A DNA stretch of 64,000 bases from Pseudomonas capeferrum (GCF_000731675.1 NZ_JMIT01000001.1:805526-869525), one strand, 5' to 3'; shown: positions 55,474 to 64,000, counted from the stretch's first letter. Numbers and translations are program-made. The notes: generated by a model from the letters alone, not told the origin.

Positions 55474-56682
55474 CTATCCAATGCGTGCGATAAACGTTGC
55501 AGCTTGCTCAAGAATGGCCTTGGCCTCAACAAGGTCTGGCGCATCGTTGCTATTGTTGAAGTTCCCTGTTTCGTCCATATTCTGCACGATCAATCCGTCA
55601 CGACGCGGCATGACGAGAAACTGTTCAGCTCTTAATCCGTGGATGACCTCCGGCTGCGGCATCAAACGCACTGTTTGCCCGCGCACAGGAATAACGGTCT
55701 CGTCATTGAACAACGCCTTGGCACCGTAACCGGTAGCGTTGATAAAGGTGCATTCTGGCAATGTCAGCAGCTCGTTTGGATGGTTGAATGCCCTGATATC
55801 AACCTTTCCACCAGCGGCCAAGAAATCAGCCACCAGCTTACTCGCATAGGGCGTGATGTTGAACATCAAGCTGGTCCAGCACCGCGCGTATCGGGTTGGG
55901 AACGGGTGACCGCCAGGAAGCAGATCTATCTGCGGCGGCAGGAAGTCGTTTGCAAACCTAGCATACTCAGGCTCGTCTTCATCTTTTGTTTGTGGAGGCG
56001 AGCCGTAGAGGTCTTTAACCGGGAATGGTGTATCGGAGAGTTTATAACCATTGAACCATTCGACTAGTCTGCCTGGCAAACCCGCCGTTTGCTGATACTT
56101 ATCGAATGAAGTTCTAGCCATCTCATTCCAGCGTGCCGCCCAGTCAGCCTCATGTTGCAGGTCGCAGAAGCGCGAATCCGGGGACCATAATCCGGTGGCT
56201 CCCATGGATGACACGTTCGGTGGTAGGGCCTTTGCGTATATACGTACAGACAGACCCGCGTGTTGTGCCAATAACGCAGAAGTAAGGCCAAGCGGGCCGC
56301 ACCCGATAACACCAAGGGTACGCAGCCCAGGCGTCGCTGCCTGTGCCATGCGTAATGCTTGCATACTTGAACCCCAGGAGAGTGACCAACCAGAACCACC
56401 ATGCCCATAATTGTGTACCACAAGCTTGCTTCCCAGCAGCTCTGCTTCTATGCGCGGCCCCGCGTGGCGGAATGGACGGGTACACGCATGGACACCGGCG
56501 ATACGACTCATCTGTGCATTGATCAGCTTGATCGCTTCGCCGTCCGTTGGGCAAGTGGGCATTATTGGTAGCCTCGCTGCCTTCTGCTGTGGTGAGGCAT
56601 CTGCCAGTTTTCTTAAGAACAGAGGAGATGCTGTTGAAGCCAATGCAAGCGCGCTACCCATAAAAAATTGACGTCGTTTCAT
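55474..56682 (-). CDS. Tat-exported FAD-dependent oxidase (D-amino acid oxidase-like)
   Basis: This is a 402-aa protein. The N-terminus KRRQFFMGSALALAS is a twin-arginine signal. The FAD fold begins LRTLGVIGCGPLGLTSALLA at about residue 120, preceded by VVHNYGHGGSGWSLSWGSS, the active-site loop typical of DAO/DASOX-type enzymes, which here comes before the dinucleotide motif. The C-terminal half has TFINATGYGAKALF and VRGQTVRLMP. It probably oxidises an amino acid or similar amine in the periplasm. It is noticeably less GC-rich than neighbouring genes, has no relatives beside it, and starts within the stop codon of an 82-aa frame. This suggests a horizontally acquired islet. Confidence 0.75.
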   Translation of the reverse strand: MKRRQFFMGSALALASTASPLFLRKLADASPQQKAARLPIMPTCPTDGEAIKLINAQMSRIAGVHACTRPFRHAGPRIEAELLGSKLVVHNYGHGGSGWSLSWGSSMQALRMAQAATPGLRTLGVIGCGPLGLTSALLAQHAGLSVRIYAKALPPNVSSMGATGLWSPDSRFCDLQHEADWAARWNEMARTSFDKYQQTAGLPGRLVEWFNGYKLSDTPFPVKDLYGSPPQTKDEDEPEYARFANDFLPPQIDLLPGGHPFPTRYARCWTSLMFNITPYASKLVADFLAAGGKVDIRAFNHPNELLTLPECTFINATGYGAKALFNDETVIPVRGQTVRLMPQPEVIHGLRAEQFLVMPRRDGLIVQNMDETGNFNNSNDAPDLVEAKAILEQAATFIARIG

Positions 56683-56927
56683 AAAGGAACTCTTTCATAA
56701 TGTGTTGAATAACTTCTAACTGCTACTACTCGCCTGCTTAATCGGCGCCGGGCCTCTGGGGACAGGGGGGCGCTGTTCGAGACATCCTCGTACAACGGGT
56801 GCATCAGTCCCAGTAGCTGGAAGTAGGCGTACGGGTGTGCGCTGCTTAGCGCGATATCGGCTTGTTTTCGACGTATGTCTTCATCGGGCCTGTCCATTGC
56901 GTGCTGCGCGCTCCAAAAATTAATCAA
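56679..56927 (-). CDS. Possible 82-aa protein overlapping the Tat flavoprotein start
   Basis: This short frame begins MINFWSAQHAMDRPDEDIRR and continues with KQADIALSSAHPYAYFQLLG; the C-terminal part is arginine-rich (PEARRRLSRRVVAVRS). Its stop codon overlaps the ATG of the flavoprotein gene (ATGA), an arrangement typical of coupled genes and the main argument that it is real. I do not recognise it. No signal peptide or membrane helix is apparent. It lies in lower-GC DNA and could be a fragment of a larger lost gene. Confidence 0.35.
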   Translation of the reverse strand: MINFWSAQHAMDRPDEDIRRKQADIALSSAHPYAYFQLLGLMHPLYEDVSNSAPLSPEARRRLSRRVVAVRSYSTHYERVPL

Positions 56928-57175
56928 ATGCCTACCGTGGCGTTCGTGCGTTCATTGTTTATAGAGGTCAACGTGCTAAGTAGTTTCTCTGGGTGGTGCG
57001 ATGCTGAGCCAGATGTTTGTAGGAAATTCCCTACTGTCTCACTCAGCTGTAAACTGAACGTATATTGGTTTGTGCAAGCAGGGTAAATAACCATGTACCG
57101 ATAGTTGGTGTCATGTCGAGCGTTTGGATGTAAGCGAATGTGTGATTTGCAAGTTATTTCTGATCCAGGCTGTTT

Positions 57176-57316
57176 ATGAAAATAGCTGTCGTAAACACCG
57201 CAAGTAACAAGCCCGTGAACAATCGCGCTGCAGCACTCCGCGAGGCTGTAGACGTGGCTCAACGACCACGCATCAGTGCAAACGCCAGTGCCTTCAAAGG
57301 ATCGGATAATAGGTAA
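57176..57316 (+). CDS. Possible 46-aa small protein
   Basis: A small frame from ATG 57176 reads MKIAVVNTASNKPVNNRAAA and then LREAVDVAQRPRISANA, ending at TAA 57316. AGG precedes the start by seven bases. It is hydrophilic, with no signal or membrane segment. It occupies part of the 415-base gap 56928-57342, which otherwise shows nothing recognisable. It lies 27 bases before the next gene on the same strand. It could be chance or a gene remnant. Confidence 0.25.
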   Translation: MKIAVVNTASNKPVNNRAAALREAVDVAQRPRISANASAFKGSDNR

Positions 57317-57342
57317 ACCATCCTCAGAAGGAGGGTCATACC

Positions 57343-57786
57343 ATGCGTAATCATCACTATGCCCTTGGCGCGGCGCTGCTGCTCACCCTGGCGATGCCCT
57401 GGACGTTGGCGGCAGCCGCCGACCTCAATGCGCCCATCGACATGCAGGCCGTGCAGTTGCAACCGCAAGAGCAGAACGGCGTGCGTTACCTGCAAGGCGG
57501 TATCGGCCAGGATGAAGCCAATGCCCTGCGCAAGACCAAAGGCTATGACTTGCACGTCGAGCTCTCGACTGGCGCGCAAGGCAAGTTCCAAAGCGGTGCC
57601 TCTGTTGATATTCAAAGTGCGCAAGGGCAGCCCGTGCTCAGCGTTACCGATGTCGGCCCGCTGCTCTTTGTGCAGCTACCACCGGGTCATTACAAGGTCA
57701 CCGGCAATGCCGAGGGTGAGACTGTCCAGCAACAGGTGGTAGTGGATGGCAAAGGACCTGCCACGGTGAACTTGCACTGGCGTTGA
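57343..57786 (+). CDS. Secreted protein with carboxypeptidase-regulatory-like beta-sandwich domain
   Basis: This 147-aa protein has GGAGGG upstream of its ATG. A Sec signal ends near residue 25 (TLAAAADL). The mature part is a single beta-rich domain with QLQPQEQNGVRYLQGGIGQDE and the ending VLSVTDVGPLLFVQLPPGHY, KVTGNAEGETVQQQVVVDG. The P-P-G-x-Y and alternating strand pattern is typical of carboxypeptidase-regulatory-like (CarboxypepD_reg) or transthyretin-like folds. Such small periplasmic proteins are common in Pseudomonas and of unknown function. It is followed on the same strand by the PhyH-type gene after 57 bases. Confidence 0.75.
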   Translation: MRNHHYALGAALLLTLAMPWTLAAAADLNAPIDMQAVQLQPQEQNGVRYLQGGIGQDEANALRKTKGYDLHVELSTGAQGKFQSGASVDIQSAQGQPVLSVTDVGPLLFVQLPPGHYKVTGNAEGETVQQQVVVDGKGPATVNLHWR

Positions 57787-57843
57787 CAGATAAAATGCGG
57801 GCAGGGGTACATTTGTACTCCTGCTGTAATGGAGCACACCGCC

Positions 57844-58590
57844 ATGAGCTTGGCGCTTCAGCTGGAGATGTTGGACGAGCAGGGTTTCGTGCTGATCCCC
57901 GGTGTGCTCGAACCCCTGCGCATCGCGCTGCTGCGCTGCGCTATCGATGACTTGCAGCCGATTCACTGGGACTACCAGGGGCTGCTCGAACACTACAAAT
58001 GCGTGTTCAACCGCAACTCGCTGTGGTTGCCGTTTCTTGATCTGCCACCGCTGATCAACCTGGCAGAGGCCGCGCTTGGCGAGGACTGCCACGTAATCGG
58101 CCAGACCGCCTGGCGTAGCCACCCCGGTTACCCCGGCATGGCGCTGCACCTTGACCATCTGCCCCTGCAACTGCCGGCCTGGATCAGCGAGCGCGGGACC
58201 TTTACCCAGCCGATGCAGATTCTGACTGCGCAGGTGTACCTCTGCGATATCGATCACAGCATCGGGCCGACCTGGATCGTACCGGGCAGCCATCGTGCCG
58301 CTCGCCCGCCGCAGGCCGGCGAAGTGCAATGGCAAGGGCGTGAAGCGCTTCCGGTATTGTGCAAGGCGGGGGATGCTTTGCTGTTTCGCAGTGATGTCTG
58401 GCACAGCGGCGGCGCCAACTGCACGCAGGCGCGCGAGCGCGACATGCTGCAAGTGCATTACGGCCGGCGCATGGTGGCGCAGAAGTTTTCACCGTACCTG
58501 CATTGGCAGTTCAACCCTCGTGTGCTGGAGGAAGCCACGCCCAGGCAGCGGCGGCTGTTAGGGGAGCATGAAGAGGGGGAATACGACTGA
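57844..58590 (+). CDS. Phytanoyl-CoA dioxygenase (PhyH) family protein
   Basis: This 248-aa Fe(II)/2-oxoglutarate-dependent oxygenase family protein has the N-terminal MLDEQGFVLIPGVLEP, the metal-binding HxD in MALHLDHLPL, the distal histidine in RSDVWHSGGANCT, and the downstream arginine region RERDMLQVHYGRRM that would bind 2-oxoglutarate. The iron site therefore looks complete. The start at 57844 has GGAG nine bases upstream; ATG 57829 is less likely. Substrates in the family range from fatty acyl-CoA to ectoine and secondary metabolites, so nothing specific can be named. Confidence 0.82.
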   Translation: MSLALQLEMLDEQGFVLIPGVLEPLRIALLRCAIDDLQPIHWDYQGLLEHYKCVFNRNSLWLPFLDLPPLINLAEAALGEDCHVIGQTAWRSHPGYPGMALHLDHLPLQLPAWISERGTFTQPMQILTAQVYLCDIDHSIGPTWIVPGSHRAARPPQAGEVQWQGREALPVLCKAGDALLFRSDVWHSGGANCTQARERDMLQVHYGRRMVAQKFSPYLHWQFNPRVLEEATPRQRRLLGEHEEGEYD

Positions 58591-58787
58591 ACCCGCTCGG
58601 GCCACGGGGCAGGGCGTTGGCCATCAGCATTAGCCGATAGTGGCAAAGCTCTTTCAACTTTCTGATTATCTGGACAATAATCGAAAAAGTATTACCTCGT
58701 GTGACCGGTCTGGATGCGCCGGCCACCGCACAAGATCGAGGGGCTCAAGCCCCCACTTGCCGTGTAGACCATCAGGAGATGTCATTG

Positions 58788-59309
58788 ATGAAAACCCGTC
58801 TCGCTGCTTCGCTGGCCGCTGCAGTGCTGGCCTTCGCCGGGGCCAATCTGGCTCAGGCTGCGCAGATTTCCGGTGCCGTTGGTGCCACCGGCCAAGGCGA
58901 CATGACCTACCGAATCGGCCTGTCGTTCGATTGGGACAAGAAATGGCTGGAAAGCAGTACTGGCTATGTGACCGGTTACTGGGATGCGGCTTACACCTAT
59001 TGGGAGGGCGGCGACGCCAGCGGCGCGCACTCGCTGTCGTTCAGCCCGGTGTTCACCTACGAGTTCAGCGGCTTCACCTACACCCCCTACATCGAGGCCG
59101 GTATTGGCCTGGCAGCGTTTTCCAAGACGGATGTGGGCAACCAGCGGCTGGGTTCTGCGGTCAACTTCGAGGACCGCATCGGCTTTGGCCTGAAGCTGCC
59201 TGGGGCGCAGAAGGTAGGCATCCGTGCCATGCACTACTCGAATGCGGGCATCAAGCAGCCGAACGACGGGATCGAGTCGTACTCGCTGTTCTACAGCAAG
59301 GCGTTCTAA
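58788..59309 (+). CDS. pagL: Lipid A 3-O-deacylase
   Basis: This is a 173-aa outer-membrane enzyme. The signal peptide ends near residue 23 (NLAQAAQ), and the mature part is a small 8-stranded barrel (VGATGQGDMTYRIGLSFDWD...). The catalytic signature MHYSNAGIKQPNDGIE contains the His, Ser and Glu of the PagL catalytic site, and the protein ends in a barrel-terminal Phe (YSKAF). It removes the 3-linked acyl chain of lipid A, reducing TLR4 recognition. ATG 58788 has AGGAG at a nine-base spacing, and the upstream in-frame starts are unsuitable. Control by PhoPQ is known in Salmonella but is not visible here. Confidence 0.92.
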   Translation: MKTRLAASLAAAVLAFAGANLAQAAQISGAVGATGQGDMTYRIGLSFDWDKKWLESSTGYVTGYWDAAYTYWEGGDASGAHSLSFSPVFTYEFSGFTYTPYIEAGIGLAAFSKTDVGNQRLGSAVNFEDRIGFGLKLPGAQKVGIRAMHYSNAGIKQPNDGIESYSLFYSKAF

Positions 59310-59326
59310 CCGCGGTGCCGGTACCT

Positions 59327-59442
59327 TGTAGGAGCGGCCTTGCGTCGCGAAAGGGCTGCGCAGCGGCCCCGGGTTTTCGGGTGCCAGCAAGAACGTAGGG
59401 GGCCGCTTCGCGCCCCTTTCGCGACGCAAGGCCGCTCCTACA
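59327..59442. repeat. Inverted pair of REP elements (BIME-like)
   Basis: A REP unit starting TGTAGGAGCGGCCTTGCGTC (59327) and its inverted copy ending GGCCGCTCCTACA (59442) flank about 40 bases. The pair can form a long hairpin between the convergent ends of pagL and the TonB receptor gene, so it probably acts as a transcription boundary. Confidence 0.85.
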
Positions 59443-59454
59443 ATTGCGCGGCGG

Positions 59455-61581
59455 TCAGAACGTGTAGGAAACCCCGGCCTGCACCGTGCGCGGTGCGCCT
59501 GGGTAGGCGTAGCTATTGAACGCCCCTTCGTCATACCCCTTGTTGAAGACGTTCTTCACATCCAGGTTCAGCCGCACGTGTTCATTGACCTTGTAGAAGC
59601 TGAGCAGGTCGACCACGCTGTAGCGTTCCATGGTGTAGGTCGTTGCGGCTGTCTGGCCGGCGCGATCATCCACGTACTTGACCCCCACCCCAAGCCCCAG
59701 GCCTTTGGCCAGGCCATCCTGGAACTCGTAGGTGTTCAGCAGGCTGAAGCTGTTACGCGGGATGTTGGCCAGGCGGGTGCCGGTCGGCACGGTGGTGTCC
59801 TTGGTCACTTCGGCATCGACATAGGCGTAGCCACCCATCACACGCCACGCAGGGGTGATATTGCCAGCGATGTTGATGTCCAGGCCGCGGCTGCGCACCT
59901 CGCCCGTTGCGATGCTGTAAATACCCAAGGGGTCGTTGGGGTCGCGTGCCAGCACGTTTTCCTTGACGATGTGGTACACCGCCGCATCAATGCTCAGTTG
60001 GCGATCGAGCGCTTCCCACTTCACGCCCAGCTCGTAGGATTTGCCCTTCTCGGGATCGAAGCCACCGCTGCCAGCGGGCGTGCCACTGTTAGGCTTGAAT
60101 GAGCGCGCCGTGTTGGCATAAACCGCCACGGTGTCGGTCAGGTCGTAGATCAGGCCAAAGCGCGGGGTCACGCCATTCTCGCCCTTGCTGAAGTCGCGGG
60201 TGTTGACCAGCTTGTCGTCGTAGTCATGCTCGAAGCGTTCGAAGCGCACGCCGGCCAAGGCCTTGAGGCGCTCGGTCAGGGCCACCTGGTCCTGGATGAA
60301 GAACGCCCAGGTCTGCAGGTTTTCCTTGTCCCACGTTGTGGTAGGCGTCAGCGCGGGCCTTGGCTGGCCGAGCTCCGGGTTGTAGATATCGATCGGATAG
60401 GCCGCCGAGGAGCGCTGGATGATCGAGTTGTAGTCGTAGTTCTCGTACTCGATGCCAGTCAGCAGCGTGTGGCTGAAACCACCGGTATCGAAGTGGCCGG
60501 TGAGGTTCAGTTGCCAGTCACGGTCGGTCCATTCCAGCTTGCGGTAGTTGAAGTTGCGCTGCAGGGTGCGCCCGTCAGTGGGCGCGCCATTGGCTTCAAC
60601 CGCGTTGCCCTTGAGCGAGCCATCGAGAAACTGGAAACCGCCAGCCAGCGTCCAGTTGTCATTGAGCAGGTGCTCGAAGCGCACCTGGGCCATGTTGTTG
60701 TCGTTGTGCAGCAAATTGTCGCTGCCTTTCTCCCAGATGTAGGTGTCGCGCGAGGCGCTCCCGGTCTGGGTGGCATAGCGGGTCAGGCCACGGTCGAGCG
60801 GGTGGTTGTTGCGCATGAAGTCGCCTTCGAAGACGATCCGGGTGCTGTCGTTGACCTGCCAGCTGAGCACGGGCGCCACGTCGTAGCGCTCGCTCTGCAC
60901 ATCATCGCGAAAGCTTTCGCCGCCTTCACCGAGCACGTTCAGCCGGTAGGCGAGGGTGCCTTCCTCATTTAGCGCGCCGGTGGCGTCGAGGGTGGCGCGG
61001 TGCATGCCCTGGTCGTCGATCTGGCTGCCCAGGGTGACCTTGCGTTCAGCCTGCGGTTGCTTGCTGACCACGTTGAAGGTCCCACCGGGGTCGCCGCGGC
61101 CGTACAGGCTGGTGGCCGGGCCGCGGATCACTTCCAGGCGCTCGACGGTGTTGGCGTCGGGGGCATTGGGGTAGCCGCGGTTGATCGGGAAGCCATTGCG
61201 GTAGAACTCGCCCGTGGTAAAGCCACGTACCGTGAAGGTGGTCAGGCCCTGGCCACCGAAGTTGTTGGCGCGGCCTACACCGCCGGCGTAGTCCAGGCCA
61301 TCCTGTAGCCGCGTGGCGCCGGTGTCTTCGAGCACGTCCTTGGGTACCACGCTGACCGACTGCGGGGTCTCGTGCAGGGCGGTGTCGGTGCGCGTGGCGC
61401 TAGCCGAACGGCTCGCCTTGTAACCAACGACCGGGCCATCGGCACGTTCACTGTCGGCGGTACCGGTGATGTTCAAGGCCTGGAGTTCAATCTGGGCGGA
61501 ATCGCTGAGCGAGTCGGGTTCAGCCCAGGCCAGCGGGGAGACAGCATGAAGCACACAAAGCGAAACGAACGTGCGACGCAT
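59455..61581 (-). CDS. TonB-dependent siderophore receptor
   Basis: This is a 708-aa outer-membrane receptor. The signal ends near residue 20 (SPLAWA). The plug domain has the TonB-box-like IELQALNITGTADSE, HETPQSVSVVPKDVLEDTGA, RGF and RLEVIRGPATSLYGRGDPGG, and a 22-strand barrel ends with the required terminal Phe (VSYTF). The plug sequence QSVSVVP and the length indicate the FhuE/FpvA/FoxA siderophore group; the precise ligand is not determined. There is no N-terminal signalling extension for a sigma regulator. A Fur-box candidate lies 61 bases upstream of the start, so iron repression is likely. Confidence 0.92.
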   Translation of the reverse strand: MRRTFVSLCVLHAVSPLAWAEPDSLSDSAQIELQALNITGTADSERADGPVVGYKASRSASATRTDTALHETPQSVSVVPKDVLEDTGATRLQDGLDYAGGVGRANNFGGQGLTTFTVRGFTTGEFYRNGFPINRGYPNAPDANTVERLEVIRGPATSLYGRGDPGGTFNVVSKQPQAERKVTLGSQIDDQGMHRATLDATGALNEEGTLAYRLNVLGEGGESFRDDVQSERYDVAPVLSWQVNDSTRIVFEGDFMRNNHPLDRGLTRYATQTGSASRDTYIWEKGSDNLLHNDNNMAQVRFEHLLNDNWTLAGGFQFLDGSLKGNAVEANGAPTDGRTLQRNFNYRKLEWTDRDWQLNLTGHFDTGGFSHTLLTGIEYENYDYNSIIQRSSAAYPIDIYNPELGQPRPALTPTTTWDKENLQTWAFFIQDQVALTERLKALAGVRFERFEHDYDDKLVNTRDFSKGENGVTPRFGLIYDLTDTVAVYANTARSFKPNSGTPAGSGGFDPEKGKSYELGVKWEALDRQLSIDAAVYHIVKENVLARDPNDPLGIYSIATGEVRSRGLDINIAGNITPAWRVMGGYAYVDAEVTKDTTVPTGTRLANIPRNSFSLLNTYEFQDGLAKGLGLGVGVKYVDDRAGQTAATTYTMERYSVVDLLSFYKVNEHVRLNLDVKNVFNKGYDEGAFNSYAYPGAPRTVQAGVSYTF

Positions 61582-61641
61582 CGACGGTACGATCCTGGAG
61601 TAGGGCGCTAGGGGAAGGGGTACAAAGCGTCGCGAAATTAC

Positions 61642-61656
61642 TACGAATCATTATCA
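61642..61656 (-). promoter_or_regulatory. Fur-box candidate of the siderophore receptor gene
   Basis: On the minus strand the site reads TGATAATGATTCGTA. Its first half matches the 7-1-7 Fur consensus TGATAATNATTATCA exactly; the second half matches in four of seven positions. It lies 61 bases upstream of the receptor ATG. Confidence 0.7.
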
Positions 61657-61708
61657 AATGCATTCTTTTTAAGTGGAGCGCCCGTGCCAGTTTACCTCTC
61701 GCCGCCCC

Positions 61709-61726
61709 GGCAAGGCCGCTCCTACA
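61709..61726. repeat. Partial REP element
   Basis: The sequence GGCAAGGCCGCTCCTACA repeats the end of the REP unit found at 59.4 kb. It is truncated and sits between the receptor and stress-protein genes. Confidence 0.6.
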
Positions 61727-61758
61727 CACGGCGCGCAACCTGCAGGTAACGAAAACCC

Positions 61759-62649
61759 TCAGGCCCCCGCCTTGATCGCCAGCACATTGCACAACGGATG
61801 CTCCAGCACATGCGCCGTGGTGCCGCCCAAGAAGGTCTGCATGGCGTCATGCCGATGGCTGCCCATGACGATTACATCGACCCGGCTATGGCTGATGAAC
61901 TGGGCAATCGCACGAATCGCCGGCCCCTCCACGAAATGCCTGCGCTCCAATGGCACCTGGTGATGGTCACCCAGGCGGTTGAACGACGCCCGTTGCGCGG
62001 TGCGCACACTGCCATCGAACCCAGGCATGGTGACCGTGCCGGCGCCGAAGTCGGCGATATGGGTTTTGGCTGCGTCGCACACATGCAACAGGTGCAACTC
62101 GGCGTTGCACTGCAAGGCCAGGGCATGGGCGCTGTGAATCACCTGCTCGTCCAGGTGCTCGCCTGCGCCATGGCTGTTGAGGTCTACTGCGGCGGCGATC
62201 TGCCGGGGCAGGGGCAGGCGGATGTCGCTGACCAGGTGCACGGCGACTGGGCTGTCTTTGAGCAACTGCCAGTCCAGGGGGGTTACCAGCAAACGCTTGA
62301 GCACCGGTTCGTGCTGCACATCCTTGACCAGCAAGTCGCAGCCCAGGCGTTCGATGCGCTCGATCACACTGGCCAACGGGTCGCGGGTCAGCAGCAATTC
62401 GGTGGACACATCCAGGCCGGCATCGGCCAGTTGCTCGGCTTCATCGGCCAGCCATTGGCGGTTGTCGCTGAGCAGCCGTTCACGTTCCCGGCCGTCGCTC
62501 ATCAAGCCGAACGTGTCGACATCGTCGACGAATACGTTGATATCGAGTAATGCACCGCTAGACTCGGCCAAAGCCGCCGCACGTTGCAGCGCGGGCGTGT
62601 GGCGCATCTGCGGGCCGAGCATGACGAACAAACGTTTGAACTGGCTCAT
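61759..62649 (-). CDS. Tandem universal stress protein (UspE-like)
   Basis: This 296-aa cytoplasmic protein has two UspA-like domains (about 1-140 and 148-296). Domain 2 has IVMGSHRHDAMQTFLGG with TTAHVLEHPLCNVLAIK, a nucleotide-binding G-x2-G-x9-G(S/T) pattern in slightly altered form. Domain 1 lacks a clear nucleotide-binding loop (LLVKDVQHEPVLKRLLVTPL). UspE-type proteins are induced by stress or low oxygen and bind ATP or lipids. It is monocistronic, with a 55-base gap to the OprM-type gene on the same strand upstream of it. Confidence 0.85.
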   Translation of the reverse strand: MSQFKRLFVMLGPQMRHTPALQRAAALAESSGALLDINVFVDDVDTFGLMSDGRERERLLSDNRQWLADEAEQLADAGLDVSTELLLTRDPLASVIERIERLGCDLLVKDVQHEPVLKRLLVTPLDWQLLKDSPVAVHLVSDIRLPLPRQIAAAVDLNSHGAGEHLDEQVIHSAHALALQCNAELHLLHVCDAAKTHIADFGAGTVTMPGFDGSVRTAQRASFNRLGDHHQVPLERRHFVEGPAIRAIAQFISHSRVDVIVMGSHRHDAMQTFLGGTTAHVLEHPLCNVLAIKAGA

Positions 62650-62704
62650 CTCACACCTCCGCGTGTGGAAGCCCCCCGGTTCATGCCTGGTGATCTGGCC
62701 CTGT

Positions 62705-64000
62705 TCAGTTTAGACCCACGAACGCGCTGCCGGGCGCCCCATCGCGAGCGTGAGCGTCGGCAGCCTCCTGCCAGCCGCCACCCAACGCCGCATACAGATT
62801 CACCTCCGCCACCAGCTGCGCCAAGCGGTCATTGATCAGCCCCTGCTGGGCACTGAACAACGACCGCTGCGCATCGAGAAACGTCAGGCTGCTGTCCACG
62901 CCAATGCGGTAACGGTGCTCGGCCAGGTCGTAGTAGCGCTGGTTCGACGCCACCAAGTCGCGCTGGGCCTGCAACTGCCGCTGGTAGGTCGCGCGCGCCG
63001 CCAAACCGTCCGCCACTTCCTGGAAGGCGCCCTGGATCGCCTTCTGGTACTGCGCCACCTGAATCTCCTTCTGCAGCCGGGCGTAGTCCAGGCTGGCTCG
63101 CAGGCTGCCGGCGGTGAAGATCGGCAGGTTGATCTGCGGCTGGAACAGCCAGGTACCCGAGCCTGCATCGAACAGCCCGCTGAGCGCGGGGCTGGTGCTG
63201 CCGGCATTGGCGGTCAGGCTGATACTGGGGAAAAACGCCGCACGTGCTGCGCCAATGTCGGCATTGGCCGCGCGCAGCTGGTACTCGGCCTGGACAATGT
63301 CCGGGCGGCGTTGCAGCAGGTCGGAGGGCAGGCCGGCTTGCAAGCCGGCGATCTGTTCATTGGCCAGGGGCAGGGCGCGGAGGTCGTCGGCCACAGGGGC
63401 ACCCACCAGTAGCGTCAGTTGGTTGAGGTCCTGGGCCATCTGGCGTTTGTAACGGGCCACGGCCGCGCGCGTGCTGTCGACGCTGGTACGTGCCTGGATC
63501 TGGTCCAGAGCCGAAACAGTACCCGCGCGGCGCTGGTTGACGGTCAGGCGCAGGCTGCGCTCGTCCGCTACCAGGGTGTCGTTGGCCAGGGCCAGCAGCT
63601 CCTGGTCGGCACGCCAGGTCAGGTACACGCTGGCGACGCTGGCCACCAGGCTCAACTGGGTGCTGCGCCGGGCCTGGTCGCTGGCCAGGTAGGTCAGCAG
63701 CGCTTGGTCACTGAGGCTGCGCAGGCGGCCGAACAGGTCGAGCTCGTAGGCGCTCACGCCCAAGGTCGCCGCATAGGTGGAGCTGATCATGCCCTGATCG
63801 GTGCCGGTCATGCGCCGCGGCAGGTACTGACGCTGCCCCTGCCCATTGGCGGAGACCTTGGGCAACAGCTCGGCGCGCTGAATGCGGTACTGGGCACGGT
63901 AGGCCTCGACATTAAGCGCTGCACTGCGCAGGTTGCGGTTATTGGCCAAGGCGTTGTCGATCAATTGGCGCAATACCGGGTCCTGGAACACTTGGCGCCA
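62705..64000 (-). CDS. Outer-membrane efflux channel, OprM/NodT family (partial, N-terminus off right edge)
   Basis: These are about 430 residues of an outer-membrane factor that forms the TolC-like exit duct of RND or MFS efflux systems. The visible part starts within the family segment [20 protein letters not shown] and runs through two OEP repeats, with [19 protein letters not shown] in the first and [35 protein letters not shown] in the second, ending [13 protein letters not shown] plus a short tail. The signal peptide and lipid-anchored Cys expected at the N-terminus lie beyond the window. It is on the minus strand, so its partner pump genes would be to the right. It does not belong to the efflux pair at the left end. 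Confidence 0.93.
   Translation of the reverse strand, partial: WRQVFQDPVLRQLIDNALANNRNLRSAALNVEAYRAQYRIQRAELLPKVSANGQGQRQYLPRRMTGTDQGMISSTYAATLGVSAYELDLFGRLRSLSDQALLTYLASDQARRSTQLSLVASVASVYLTWRADQELLALANDTLVADERSLRLTVNQRRAGTVSALDQIQARTSVDSTRAAVARYKRQMAQDLNQLTLLVGAPVADDLRALPLANEQIAGLQAGLPSDLLQRRPDIVQAEYQLRAANADIGAARAAFFPSISLTANAGSTSPALSGLFDAGSGTWLFQPQINLPIFTAGSLRASLDYARLQKEIQVAQYQKAIQGAFQEVADGLAARATYQRQLQAQRDLVASNQRYYDLAEHRYRIGVDSSLTFLDAQRSLFSAQQGLINDRLAQLVAEVNLYAALGGGWQEAADAHARDGAPGSAFVGLN

Noticed and set aside
59327..61726. CRISPR-like or transposon repeat
   Set aside because: The repeated sequence is the known P. putida-type REP palindrome in an inverted pair and a fragment, not a spaced direct-repeat array, and there is no transposase.

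Overview
The window looks like a chromosomal segment of a Pseudomonas of the P. putida group. The sequence is GC-rich, with strong G/C third-position bias. It carries the P. putida-type REP element (TGTAGGAGCGGCCTTGCG...), and its gene families are typical of that group: a GapN-like dehydrogenase, a polyamine catabolism block and a Wzx/Wzy-type exopolysaccharide locus that resembles, from memory, the 'Pea' locus of P. putida. I see no tRNA, rRNA, CRISPR array, complete insertion sequence or phage.

Layout. (1) 1-5.6 kb: an RND efflux pair (pump cut by the left edge, plus its lipoprotein adaptor), divergent from an OmpR/RstA-type regulator and its kinase, then a small GGDEF protein missing part of its domain. 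(2) 5.8-13.2 kb: metabolic and signalling genes. These are a PACE efflux protein, threonine ammonia-lyase behind what looks like an Ile/Thr-codon attenuator, an unknown 393-aa protein, a VOC-fold protein, a GapN-like dehydrogenase and a GGDEF-EAL protein. (3) 13.2-17.0 kb: one 1279-aa toxin/effector-like protein with leucine-rich repeats. (4) 17.4-42.2 kb: a large exopolysaccharide locus. It holds a GNAT/FemAB-like protein, a GT61 enzyme, a 58-aa peptide with a sorting-signal-like tail, a short polysaccharide export (OPX) protein, an outer-membrane barrel, a Wzz-like protein and a separate tyrosine kinase. Next comes an inverted block (polymerase, secreted glycosidase, GalE), then the flippase, a Tat-signal mini-protein overlapping a GMC oxidoreductase, two acyltransferases, five glycosyltransferases, a DUF535 protein and the initiating phosphoglycosyltransferase. 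(5) 42.3-45.4 kb: a LysR regulator and L-serine ammonia-lyase, then a DUF3313 lipoprotein. (6) 45.6-55.2 kb: a HigA-like antitoxin remnant, then a polyamine block (oxidase, binding protein, glutamine synthetase-like ligase, AraC regulator), a UvrD-like ATPase, and semialdehyde dehydrogenase with its PtrR-like regulator. (7) 55.4-57.3 kb: a less GC-rich islet with a Tat-exported flavoprotein. (8) 57.3-64 kb: a small secreted protein, a PhyH-type dioxygenase, PagL lipid A deacylase, a REP pair, a TonB-dependent siderophore receptor with a Fur box, a tandem universal stress protein and an OprM-type channel cut by the right edge.

How they work together. The exopolysaccharide locus is nearly self-contained. 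The phosphoglycosyltransferase starts the repeat unit on undecaprenyl phosphate, the glycosyltransferases extend it, and acyltransferases (and possibly the GMC oxidoreductase) decorate it. Wzx flips it, Wzy polymerises it, the Wzz/kinase pair controls length, and the short OPX protein with the barrel exports it. Two tiny exported proteins in the locus are the least explained parts. One ends in a VPLPA/PEP-CTERM-like signal. The other is a Tat signal with almost no mature domain, overlapping an oxidoreductase that has no signal of its own. Outside this locus the clearest regulatory feature is the Ile/Thr leader peptide and attenuator before threonine ammonia-lyase.
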